A DNA stretch of 24,263 nt from a virus: positions 1 to 24,263 of the IMG/VR virus record IMGVR_UViG_3300028284_000030. The stretch is one strand, 5' to 3'. Within the stretch, counting starts at the first letter, position 1, and each line of letters begins with the position of its first letter. A program made the translations under genes and the position numbers. Below, one piece after another: positions 15,174 through 23,038 of this stretch. The notes under the pieces are model-generated. The model ran no database searches. It was not told where the DNA came from and saw only the letters and a program-made list of their open reading frames with translations.

Positions 15174-16640
15174 ATGGGAATAATTAGAGAAACATACGAC
15201 GACGGTAACCATACTAGTTTAAATAAACTTAAGTACAGTGAGTACGGACAAAGGGAACCTATAATCACAAAAGAAATACCTCATAAAGGAGATAGCAAAG
15301 CTCCAACTACTAACAACTTCACCAGAAGAGTAGATGATTTTACCCGTATTGCTACTATTCTAACTCAACCACCAGGTTTACGTTACTTAGGTAATGAAAC
15401 AATGTTGAATATACCAAAGGTAGATTTCAAAACAAAATTAAAAAAAGACGGATCAGTAAGTAAACTAGGAACACTTGTTAACGCAATAGGCGCTAACTTA
15501 CTCAGTACAGTTAAGATTATTGGTTCAACTTTAGCACAAGTACCTTTAAATGGAACCGGAACTCATTTCGTTAAGGGATTTGACGGGGTAGGTAAAAGAG
15601 TATATTTAGATAACCTGCAGACGTCTGCTCATAAGTTAGCTCTATTTAACGGTAAAGTATTCGAAGATAATATACTACCAGAAGGATACAACAATGTTTG
15701 GAGAAACCCTGGAATGTATAGAGAAATACCAGAAGATGAGTTTATGGCTACTTCTACTATGCCGGATAGTTCATATACTAAGTTTCACCCATCTAAGGAA
15801 GCACTTAAACGGTTCTTTAAAGAAGGCGGAGCTGCAAACAAAGAAGGTAGGTTTAATTTAGGTAAACCCGGAAAACGGCTCTATTTCCATGATATTACAG
15901 CACCTGATGAGGATACTATCGACAAGAAGAATCAATTAGGTCCGGTTGACTCAACATCTAAAGATTTTGAAATACCTAAAGAAGCAGCAGATATTATTAA
16001 GTTTCACTTCGAGGTTATTACACCAAAAGGAAACACTATGTTATTCTTTAGAGCATTTTTAGATACGCTTTCCGATGCATATTCAGCTAACTGGACACCA
16101 ATTCAGTATATAGGAAGAGGTGAATCTTTTTATTCCTATGATAACTCAACTCGTAGTATAAACTTAGGTTTTAAAATTTCTGCTCAATCAAGACAAGAAA
16201 TGCGACCATTATATCAGAAAATTAACTTCTTAGCATCTTCAACTTCCCCTTCATACACAGCAGCAGGGTTTCAAACACCTACATTTGTCAATGTAACTGT
16301 TGGGGACTACTTAGAGGAAGTACCGTGTATAGTTAACAATGTTAATTATAACTGGAATCAAAATTACAATTGGGAAATAGCAAAAGGAGGATTAAAAAGA
16401 AATGACGATGGAAGTAAAGAATGGGATGCGGAAATAGATTACGATGTACAGGAATTACCTCAGACTTTAGATTGTACATTACAGCTTACTCCTCTACATT
16501 CATTCTTACCTCAAACAGGAAATATGCCATTTATAGGCTCTAGTCAAGGAGGAGATAAAGGATTTGTGAAAGCAGATAAAGACGGAGGCCCAGGAACATT
16601 AATTACTCAACCTACTCAACCTACTCAAACTACTAAATAG
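15174..16640 (+). CDS. Baseplate or tail structural protein, family not named
   Basis: A 488-residue soluble protein. The region around 280-370 (FHFEVITPKGNTMLFFRAFL, SANWTPIQYIGRGESFYSY, RSINLGFKISAQSRQEMRPL, YQKINFLASSTSPSY) matches a pattern I associate with tail-tube-like or baseplate-cap proteins of uncultured T4-like phages. In that pattern a GRG-E motif is followed by an R-I-F-K strand and a helix ending at an L-P-Y turn. The C-terminus is a short TQPTQPTQTTK repeat. It lies two bases after the tape measure gene and abuts the LysM-like gene, the position where T4-type phages keep tube-initiator (gp48/gp54) functions. That equivalence is inference. Confidence 0.65.
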   Translation: MGIIRETYDDGNHTSLNKLKYSEYGQREPIITKEIPHKGDSKAPTTNNFTRRVDDFTRIATILTQPPGLRYLGNETMLNIPKVDFKTKLKKDGSVSKLGTLVNAIGANLLSTVKIIGSTLAQVPLNGTGTHFVKGFDGVGKRVYLDNLQTSAHKLALFNGKVFEDNILPEGYNNVWRNPGMYREIPEDEFMATSTMPDSSYTKFHPSKEALKRFFKEGGAANKEGRFNLGKPGKRLYFHDITAPDEDTIDKKNQLGPVDSTSKDFEIPKEAADIIKFHFEVITPKGNTMLFFRAFLDTLSDAYSANWTPIQYIGRGESFYSYDNSTRSINLGFKISAQSRQEMRPLYQKINFLASSTSPSYTAAGFQTPTFVNVTVGDYLEEVPCIVNNVNYNWNQNYNWEIAKGGLKRNDDGSKEWDAEIDYDVQELPQTLDCTLQLTPLHSFLPQTGNMPFIGSSQGGDKGFVKADKDGGPGTLITQPTQPTQTTK

Positions 16641-16943
16641 ATGAACAGATACGAGTCAATAGACGTTAAATCAAGCGAAGAGGGTAACAGATATATTGCC
16701 ACAGTAATATATCCAAACATTCCCAGATCTTCTGACGACACATACACTATAACAACGGATGGAGACAGGTACGATACTTTAGCATTTGACTTTTATAATG
16801 ATTCTAGCTTATGGTGGGTTATAGCATCCGCTAATACACTTAGATCATCAGCTCTTCCATTAAAACCAGGAGTACAGATTAGAATACCATCTGATACAGA
16901 AAAAATAATAAGTGACTTTATAGAGTTAAATAAAAATAGATAG
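16641..16943 (+). CDS. LysM-like baseplate protein (T4 gp53-like / P2 gpX-like)
   Basis: A 100-residue protein with one LysM-type unit: TITTDGDRYDTLAFDFYNDSSLWWVIASANTL, then PLKPGVQIRIPSD. The GD-Y-LA-YND-WW-IA-AN-L-PG-IRIP pattern is the hallmark of small baseplate/tail proteins such as T4 gp53 and P2 gpX. These bind other wedge or hub subunits rather than cell wall. Its ATG follows the previous stop directly, and the hub-lysozyme gene starts two bases after its own stop. The three genes are therefore translationally linked. Confidence 0.8.
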   Translation: MNRYESIDVKSSEEGNRYIATVIYPNIPRSSDDTYTITTDGDRYDTLAFDFYNDSSLWWVIASANTLRSSALPLKPGVQIRIPSDTEKIISDFIELNKNR

Positions 16944-16945
16944 TT

Positions 16946-19819
16946 ATGGCAATAGGTTGGAATAAAAAATCTTACTTAGGAAGTCCCCTTGATCAACCTG
17001 TTCTTTTACAGCTGGAGAAACGTAAAAAAAGATTCACTAAAAAAGTAAGAGATAACGAAGATATTCAATATTTAAATGCTAATAGTATATGGATTAGATT
17101 AATGTCTAGTGTAGATACGTTATCAGGAGTTAATCAAGACTCAAATGAATACTCAAGTGAACTTGCTAAATCTAATATTCTACTTAACGGAACACTCACC
17201 AGTAAGGGTAAATTAAGGTATGGTGCTCCTACGAATATGGTTTTCGACGAGCAACGAGGTGATGAAGCTTATGATGTAACATTACCTGACGGAACAGTCC
17301 CTATGCCGGGAATTACAGCTTTTCAAGTAGAAAGTAAGAACACACACGGTACAGTCAGACTAGCAAAAATAGAATTCTCAGTACATTCAGGAGATCAGCT
17401 ATCTGTTTTAGAAGCTCTTTTTATGAGACCCGGATACGATGTTCTTTTAGAGTGGGGACATACAGTGTATATTAATAGCAAAGACGAAGTAGTAACTTCT
17501 CCTAAAAAGATATCAGATACGTACTTTATGACATCTGGTGGCTCACATAAAGCTATACAAAAAGGATTACAAGATGTTAGGATACTAAATGATTATAATT
17601 CTGATGGAATGTTTGGAGCTGTATCTAATTTTTCATGGAAAGTAAACGGAGGTAGCTTTGACTGTTCGATAGATATAATGTCTAAAGGAGATCTACTAGA
17701 ATCTGTTCAGATGAATATGTCCAATGGAAATGTTGGAATCTATGGTAAAGCACCTGGTGAGGCTGCAACAACAAATGCAACTCAAGAAGAAAAATTACTT
17801 CAGTCTTCTGCTATGCACCAATGGTTAGGAATTCTTCAATACACGAAAGCTACAGAATTTAGAAAAGCACCAAAAGCAATTGTCTCAAGACTGTTATCTA
17901 AGATGTTTGGCTTTACAACTTGGATGATGGACTTCGAGTATAATACTAATACTACAGGAATCCCCGGTGAATACGGATATGATGAAAGTTTAGATGTGCG
18001 TCATAGGGTAATACATCATATATGTAGTACATCAAGGGTAAATTCTAATGGAGAATTATTTAGATTTATGCCCTTAGCAGAAGTACTTACACTTTTAAAT
18101 GTAGTATTTATGCCTAAAGAGTTAATAGGAAGGAGAAATAAAGTTAATATAGTAAAATTCTGGACCGGCGATAAAGCAAATTTGGAAGATCCAAAAACTC
18201 CCTTCTTAACATTTCCAGAACACTTTGCTTTGGATGTAGGTGTAGCTCTTCTCCCTAAAACCTCAAAAAAAGATTACGTACCTACCCTAGCAACTCATTT
18301 TAATAAAAAGAATGGGCAGATAGATGATATATTAAACATTTATGTAAATGTAAACTATGTAATAGAAACTCTAGATAAACAGATATTAGAAACATCAGAA
18401 AATACCTCTACTATACTGACATTTGTCAGGGCTCTAATGTCTGGAATTCAACATACATTGGGAGATGTAAATGAGTTCGATATAAGTTTTGAAGAAGGAA
18501 CAGGAACTTACTTTGTAGTAGATAGAAAAATAGTACCCGGTGGGGACCAATTAAAGAACCTCGATTCTAAAATTGATATAGTAGGATTAGGAAGTACAGC
18601 TGAAAATATTCAGATTACCTCTAAGAACACATCCAGTATTGCAACAATGGTCGCTATAGCAGCACAAGCTACACAGAGTGATGCAGGAGAGCGTATGCTA
18701 GCAATGCAGAAATGGAACTTAGGACTCAAAAACAGACACGTTAAACCTCTAGTAATAGGAGCAACCGAAGCTAAAAAGTTAGAAGAAAAACCAGAGGTAA
18801 CAAAAGCCGTACAGGCTAGACTAAAAAAGTTTTTAACAGATCAGGACTCCTTAGCAGCATTAAGAACAGCAGCACAGGGTGATGATTCAAGTGCCCCTGC
18901 TGGCGACAGTCCAATAGTACTTGATTATGTAGCAAGCGAAATTAAATACCTTATACCTGCTCATAACCATGCAATGCAAAAATTTGCAGGTATTGAAACA
19001 AGAACAAAAAAATTTAATCCACCTGGGTTAGTTCCTATTGAATTAAGTTTTGCCTTAAAGGGTATTTCTAGTATTAAAATTGGTCAAGCTTTTATACTAG
19101 CTAATGAACAAATACTCCCTTTTCGCTATAGAGGAAATGTAGGGTTTATGATAACAGGGGTATCCCATTCAGCTGAAGGTAACAGATGGATGACCCAAAT
19201 TAAAACACAAATGATTGTAGTTTCTTCATTTACAGAAGAGATAGTTAAACAAGATACCGAAGAAGCTGAGAGTAAAACAGAAGAAGTAGAAGAAGCACCA
19301 CCTTACGTTCCTCCTACTAATCCAAGTACTCGTCAAGCTCCAAGCTCTCTATCTATCAGTGACGATGGATTAGAAAACATCAAAGAAGATGAAGGCTTCA
19401 GAGCAAACGCATATAGAGATCCAGGTTCAGGAGATCAGCCAATTACAATAGGATACGGTACTACACGAATTAACGGTAAAGCAGTGCAACTAGGAGATAC
19501 AATCACAGAACCTAAAGCAACTTCATTAATAAGACGTCAAGTACAGAATATATACGGAGCTGCAGTTAAAAGAAAAGTAAAGGTAGATCTAACTCAAAAC
19601 GAATACGATGCTTTAGTTTCTTTCACATACAATGTAGGTGTAGGTAATTTCGGAGCTAGTACACTACTACGCAAACTTAATGAAAAAGATTACCTCGAAG
19701 CAGCTGACCAGTTCCTAAGGTGGAATAAAGCTGCTGGACAAGTAATGAGAGGGTTAACAAAAAGAAGAAAAAAAGAAAGAGAGTTATTTTTAAAAGATAG
19801 CCCAGGAAATATAGCTTAA
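16946..19819 (+). CDS. Baseplate hub protein fused to a C-terminal GH24 lysozyme
   Basis: A 957-residue two-part protein. Residues 1 to about 765 form a large hub-like structural region (for example SVLEALFMRPGYDVLLEWGH and FSWKVNGGSFDCSIDIMSKG). An acidic/proline linker follows at about 770-806 (DTEEAESKTEEVEEAPPYVP). The last 150 residues are a T4-lysozyme-type GH24 domain. Catalytic Glu is E816 in KEDEGFRANAYRDP, and the counterparts of T4 lysozyme D20 and T26 are D825 and T834 (in ITIGYGTT). The family block FTYNVGVGNFGASTLLRKLN follows. The enzyme probably cuts peptidoglycan during infection, as T4 gp5 does, but it is fused to the end of the hub with no needle-like beta-helix after it. 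Confidence 0.85.
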   Translation: MAIGWNKKSYLGSPLDQPVLLQLEKRKKRFTKKVRDNEDIQYLNANSIWIRLMSSVDTLSGVNQDSNEYSSELAKSNILLNGTLTSKGKLRYGAPTNMVFDEQRGDEAYDVTLPDGTVPMPGITAFQVESKNTHGTVRLAKIEFSVHSGDQLSVLEALFMRPGYDVLLEWGHTVYINSKDEVVTSPKKISDTYFMTSGGSHKAIQKGLQDVRILNDYNSDGMFGAVSNFSWKVNGGSFDCSIDIMSKGDLLESVQMNMSNGNVGIYGKAPGEAATTNATQEEKLLQSSAMHQWLGILQYTKATEFRKAPKAIVSRLLSKMFGFTTWMMDFEYNTNTTGIPGEYGYDESLDVRHRVIHHICSTSRVNSNGELFRFMPLAEVLTLLNVVFMPKELIGRRNKVNIVKFWTGDKANLEDPKTPFLTFPEHFALDVGVALLPKTSKKDYVPTLATHFNKKNGQIDDILNIYVNVNYVIETLDKQILETSENTSTILTFVRALMSGIQHTLGDVNEFDISFEEGTGTYFVVDRKIVPGGDQLKNLDSKIDIVGLGSTAENIQITSKNTSSIATMVAIAAQATQSDAGERMLAMQKWNLGLKNRHVKPLVIGATEAKKLEEKPEVTKAVQARLKKFLTDQDSLAALRTAAQGDDSSAPAGDSPIVLDYVASEIKYLIPAHNHAMQKFAGIETRTKKFNPPGLVPIELSFALKGISSIKIGQAFILANEQILPFRYRGNVGFMITGVSHSAEGNRWMTQIKTQMIVVSSFTEEIVKQDTEEAESKTEEVEEAPPYVPPTNPSTRQAPSSLSISDDGLENIKEDEGFRANAYRDPGSGDQPITIGYGTTRINGKAVQLGDTITEPKATSLIRRQVQNIYGAAVKRKVKVDLTQNEYDALVSFTYNVGVGNFGASTLLRKLNEKDYLEAADQFLRWNKAAGQVMRGLTKRRKKERELFLKDSPGNIA

Positions 19820-19823
19820 ACAT

Positions 19824-20336
19824 ATGTACTTACCTAAATCTAAATACAGTAAACCGATATACACCAGAGGCGATGAACTTACTGTTATGTCAACAGGCAA
19901 GCCCTATGTCGGTTGGTACTTTGAAATATACAACGGTAAAGTGTATAAAGGAAAAGACCCTGACTCCGCAGGAGCAGAACTCAAAAAGATAAGTAGCGGA
20001 GTAGAGAAACCATCGCTAAGGTTTACTCCTGATGCTATTACACCACCTGAACTTACAGACAGTGTAACTACCTTCAAGCGATATTTTCTACAGGACAAAA
20101 GAAATAAACAAATTATTGAGGTCAATATTAATAAGTTTAACTTCTTTTCCGCTAAAAGCTACATAATAGGAGTTGTAATAAAGTGGAATATGAAAGGACC
20201 AGCAGCAGATTCTGTTGAAAAAGGGTACAGGTTTATAGGTACCGCATCAAAAAATAAAGAAGCTGTATCCGCCTTTGCATTAAATATCCCAGAACTTCCT
20301 AAATTTATTGAAGATTACTCTGAATTTGTAGTTTAA
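19824..20336 (+). CDS. Unknown protein of the tail module
   Basis: A 170-residue protein starting MYLPKSKYSKPIYTRGDELT, then PYVGWYFEIYNGKVYKGKDP, a Lys/Pro-rich middle, and KRYFLQDKRNKQIIEVN. I recognise no named domain. It has no signal peptide or membrane segment. It starts four bases after the hub-lysozyme stop and is the last gene before the replication module, so a minor baseplate or virion protein is plausible by position. It is followed by a 40-base gap holding the polymerase promoter element. Confidence 0.6.
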   Translation: MYLPKSKYSKPIYTRGDELTVMSTGKPYVGWYFEIYNGKVYKGKDPDSAGAELKKISSGVEKPSLRFTPDAITPPELTDSVTTFKRYFLQDKRNKQIIEVNINKFNFFSAKSYIIGVVIKWNMKGPAADSVEKGYRFIGTASKNKEAVSAFALNIPELPKFIEDYSEFVV

Positions 20337-20346
20337 TTAAAAGTAA

Positions 20347-20364
20347 ATTCGTATATTATAATAA
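20347..20364 (+). promoter_or_regulatory. 18-base element before the DNA polymerase gene
   Basis: ATTCGTATATTATAATAA, containing a perfect bacterial -10 hexamer TATAAT at 20357-20362. It matches the element at 22190-22207 in 17 of 18 positions. It ends 12 bases before the GTG start, implying a very short leader. It may be an early/middle promoter, distinct from the TATTTATA class. Confidence 0.55.
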
Positions 20365-20376
20365 AAGCGATAATAC

Positions 20377-21702
20377 GTGTTTTATATAGTAGAAGAAGAA
20401 ACTAAACTTGATCACCTAACTAATCTAGCTAAGCAGTCAGCATTTGTTGAAGTTATTACAACCAACTCACAGATGCATTCAAGCTTTACAGATGTAGTAG
20501 CTGTATACATTAGACCGAAAGTCGGTAGTTGTGGATATATTATACCTGTTGATCACGATGAAGGTATTAATGTAGCAAAAGACCGTATCTACACGCTACT
20601 TAATTCTGTTACCACACTATATACATTAGATAAGAAATCTCTTCTATACCACTTTAATATACAGGGTGCTATAGACGTATCACTTCTTTATTCAATGACT
20701 AAATACGAAAGATTAGAAGTGTCTTCTGATAATCCCACATTAAATTGGTACAACAACAAATATAAAGACTTTAAAGATGTTAATAAACTAGTTCCTATAT
20801 CTAAAATATACGAAAATAGTGAGAAAATATACAAATCAGTAGAGAAGCATTTAGGTATTGATATACCTGAAGGTTTTGAATTTTATAACACCACCGCTAC
20901 TAATGTATTCTTCTTATTAGAACACCCAGGATTAGGTATACATTACCAGCCTTTCGTAGATACGTTCACTCCTAAGTCTCCAAGGAATAGTATTAAAGAT
21001 GGAGTAACATATACATCATATAATTTATATAACTCTACCTCTAGACCTACAAATGCTTTTAATAGCGTAAACTATGCTGCAATACCAAAATCAGAAGAAC
21101 ATAGGAAGTGTTTTCATCCACAGAATGATGTATTCGTAGAGTTTGATTTCGACGGATACCACTTAAGGTTACTTTGTGAACAGATAGGATACCCGTTAAC
21201 TGATGAATCCGCACATAAGCAATTAGCCAAACATTACTTTGGTACCGAAGATATCTCAGAAGAGCAATACCTAGAAGCAAAACAGATTAATTTTCAAGCT
21301 ATATACGGTAAAATACCAGAAGAACATAGTGACTTGAAGATATTTAAGGAAATACAGAATTATATTGATTCTATGTGGAGCCTTTTTAAAGAAAACGGCG
21401 TTGTATTCAATCCTATTTCCGGTAAACCATTTACAAGTAACTTAAAAGAGATGCACCCAGCTAAGCTCATGAATTATATGATGCAATCGTTGGAAACCGC
21501 AAGAAATATTCTTATATTGAAAGATATACTTAGATACCTTAAGGATAAACGCACAAAAGCAGTTCTATACACCTATGATGCAATCCTTTTCGATTTTGAT
21601 AAAAAAGAAGGTAAAGAAGTACTAGAAGGAATAAAAAACATATTAGAACAAGACGGGAAATACCCAGTAAAGTTTAAATACAGTAAAGATTTAGTTTTAT
21701 GA
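20377..21702 (+). CDS. Family A (PolA-like) DNA polymerase, short, degenerate proofreading region
   Basis: A 441-residue protein with the three PolA motifs. Motif A is EFDFDGYHLRLL, with catalytic D257 and H262 where E. coli Pol I has E710. Motif B is AKQINFQAIYG, with K302, F306 and Y310 in exact K758/F762/Y766 spacing. Motif C is YTYDAILFDF, with catalytic D401, where the usual HDE reads YDA. The N-terminal 120 residues resemble a DnaQ-type exonuclease in layout (YIVEEETKLDHL, GYIIPVDHDEG) but lack the DxE and N-D metal ligands. GTG is the start: an in-frame TAA lies six bases upstream and the next Met is residue 33. The chain is short compared with Pol I (928). T4 relatives normally use a family B polymerase. 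Confidence 0.82.
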   Translation: MFYIVEEETKLDHLTNLAKQSAFVEVITTNSQMHSSFTDVVAVYIRPKVGSCGYIIPVDHDEGINVAKDRIYTLLNSVTTLYTLDKKSLLYHFNIQGAIDVSLLYSMTKYERLEVSSDNPTLNWYNNKYKDFKDVNKLVPISKIYENSEKIYKSVEKHLGIDIPEGFEFYNTTATNVFFLLEHPGLGIHYQPFVDTFTPKSPRNSIKDGVTYTSYNLYNSTSRPTNAFNSVNYAAIPKSEEHRKCFHPQNDVFVEFDFDGYHLRLLCEQIGYPLTDESAHKQLAKHYFGTEDISEEQYLEAKQINFQAIYGKIPEEHSDLKIFKEIQNYIDSMWSLFKENGVVFNPISGKPFTSNLKEMHPAKLMNYMMQSLETARNILILKDILRYLKDKRTKAVLYTYDAILFDFDKKEGKEVLEGIKNILEQDGKYPVKFKYSKDLVL

Positions 21703-21712
21703 GACAGTTTAA

Positions 21713-21720
21713 TATTTATA
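21713..21720 (+). promoter_or_regulatory. TATTTATA element before the 21728 gene
   Basis: An exact TATTTATA in the 25-base gap after the polymerase gene. It ends only 7 bases before the ATG at 21728 (19 before the in-frame ATG at 21740), so if active the message would be almost leaderless or use the second ATG. Confidence 0.3.
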
Positions 21721-21727
21721 TAAGAGA

Positions 21728-22183
21728 ATGACAAATGTTATGACCACCAGGTTTGATTATGATATCGAACCCCTGTACTTTAATGAAGATATGAGTAATA
21801 AACTATTCTGTACATTTGCTACGGAAGATACACTAGATAGCGTACTTGAAACTATTCAAGATAAATACCGCATCATCTATAATAAAATTTTTGTACTATA
21901 TTCTAAAAGTCAAGATGAATATATATGTACCTATAATGTTGACTTCGGTAACGTCGGAAGTTTTATAGATAATACCATCTTGGTACACCGTAAAAAAGAG
22001 TCTAATACACTCTATACCATTAATGCTCTGAATACTTTAATTCAAGAACTAAATGGAGGTAAACAAGATAGTAGTTACAGAGTTAACTGGGCAGATTATA
22101 AGAACTGCGTACTGTTAACCAAAGGACCTGAATTAAAAAGAATAAATACCAAATTATTTCGTATTATTCAGTTGGAGAGTTAA
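21728..22183 (+). CDS. Unknown protein between polymerase and ssDNA-binding protein
   Basis: A 151-residue protein; starts at 21728 or the in-frame ATG at 21740 are both possible. The C-terminal half, NTLYTINALNTLIQELNGGK followed by VNWADYKNCVLLTKGPELKR and INTKLFRIIQL, reads like a compact conserved domain. The N-terminal half is Asp/Tyr-rich with mixed strands and helices. I cannot name a family. Its place between the polymerase and gp32 suggests a replication accessory or regulatory role (RNA- or DNA-binding), by context only. Confidence 0.65.
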   Translation: MTNVMTTRFDYDIEPLYFNEDMSNKLFCTFATEDTLDSVLETIQDKYRIIYNKIFVLYSKSQDEYICTYNVDFGNVGSFIDNTILVHRKKESNTLYTINALNTLIQELNGGKQDSSYRVNWADYKNCVLLTKGPELKRINTKLFRIIQLES

Positions 22184-22189
22184 TATAAT

Positions 22190-22207
22190 ATTCGTATATT
22201 GTAATAA
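22190..22207 (+). promoter_or_regulatory. 18-base element before the ssDNA-binding protein gene
   Basis: ATTCGTATATTGTAATAA, differing at one base from the element before the polymerase gene, and 25 bases upstream of the ATG. It lies inside an imperfect inverted repeat (TATAATAT at 22184-22191, ATATTGTA at 22196-22203). It may be a promoter or an operator, for example for control of gp32 level. Confidence 0.55.
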
Positions 22208-22232
22208 CAAGTTATAATTTAAAATTAGTTAT

Positions 22233-23036
22233 ATGAATTTAGATGCAATCAAGGCTAAACTAGACGCCTTAAACTCTAATGGTCAAGACAGAGAAAAGAC
22301 TGACTATTCAAAAATCTTTTGGAAACCTGCTATTGGAAAGCAAACGCTACGTATTGTACCGTCCGCTTTTGATCCTGCATTCCCGTTTAAAGAGATGAAA
22401 TTTCACTATGGAGTGGGTAAATACCCTATGGTGGCTTTATCAAATTTCGGTAAGCAAGATCCTATTGAGGAATTTGTAAAAGAGCTTAGAAAAACAAACG
22501 ATAAAGACAATTGGTCGTTATCAGGTAAGTTAAATCCTAAAACACGTATATTTGCTCCTGTAATTGTAAGAGGCGAAGAGGAAAAAGGTGTTAGACTATG
22601 GGGATTTGGCGTAACTATCTATAAAGCTTTATTAGCTTTAGCAGAAGATGAAGATATCGGTGACTTTACTGATGTAATCAACGGATGGGATATGGTAGTA
22701 GATATGCAACAAGGTAACCCTTACCCGGATACATCTGTACGTATTAAACCTAAACAAACTCCTCTATCAGATGATAATGAGCTAGTCGACTTATGGTTAA
22801 AGACGCAACCTAACCCTGAAGAAGTACATAATCAATATGATTACAACTTCATTAAGAAACAATTGCAGAATTATTTAAATCCAGGCTCCGGAGATGAAAC
22901 TCCAGCAGCTAGTACAGACGCAACAACACCTTTACCAGAGAGTTTAGGCCAACAAAAAACAGACTTTACTTTAGAAACAGCAACAGCAGAGAACAAAGAT
23001 AAAGTAAGTAAATTTGATGACCTATTTAACGAATAA
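22233..23036 (+). CDS. 32: Single-stranded DNA-binding protein (T4 gp32-like)
   Basis: A 267-residue gp32 relative. The basic N-terminus (MNLDAIKAKLDAL) corresponds to the cooperativity domain. The core has FWKPAIGKQTLRIVPSAFDP, FPFKEMKFHYGVGK, DPIEEFVKELRK and the OB-fold strands RIFAPVIVRGEEEKGVRLWG and GWDMVVDMQQGNPYPDTSVR. The C-terminus is a Pro/Thr linker plus acidic tail ending KVSKFDDLFNE, the usual partner-binding tail. It coats ssDNA and recruits replication and recombination proteins. No cysteine occurs anywhere, so the His/Cys zinc site of T4 gp32 is absent. It lies two bases before UvsX, its functional partner. The leader is AT-rich without Shine-Dalgarno. Confidence 0.92.
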   Translation: MNLDAIKAKLDALNSNGQDREKTDYSKIFWKPAIGKQTLRIVPSAFDPAFPFKEMKFHYGVGKYPMVALSNFGKQDPIEEFVKELRKTNDKDNWSLSGKLNPKTRIFAPVIVRGEEEKGVRLWGFGVTIYKALLALAEDEDIGDFTDVINGWDMVVDMQQGNPYPDTSVRIKPKQTPLSDDNELVDLWLKTQPNPEEVHNQYDYNFIKKQLQNYLNPGSGDETPAASTDATTPLPESLGQQKTDFTLETATAENKDKVSKFDDLFNE

Positions 23037-23038
23037 AC

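Noticed and set aside
22184-22203. Inverted repeat before gp32 as a T4-like autoregulatory pseudoknot
   Set aside because: The pairing is eight weak A/T-rich pairs with a four-base loop. There is no sign of a pseudoknot, so only the promoter-like element is reported.
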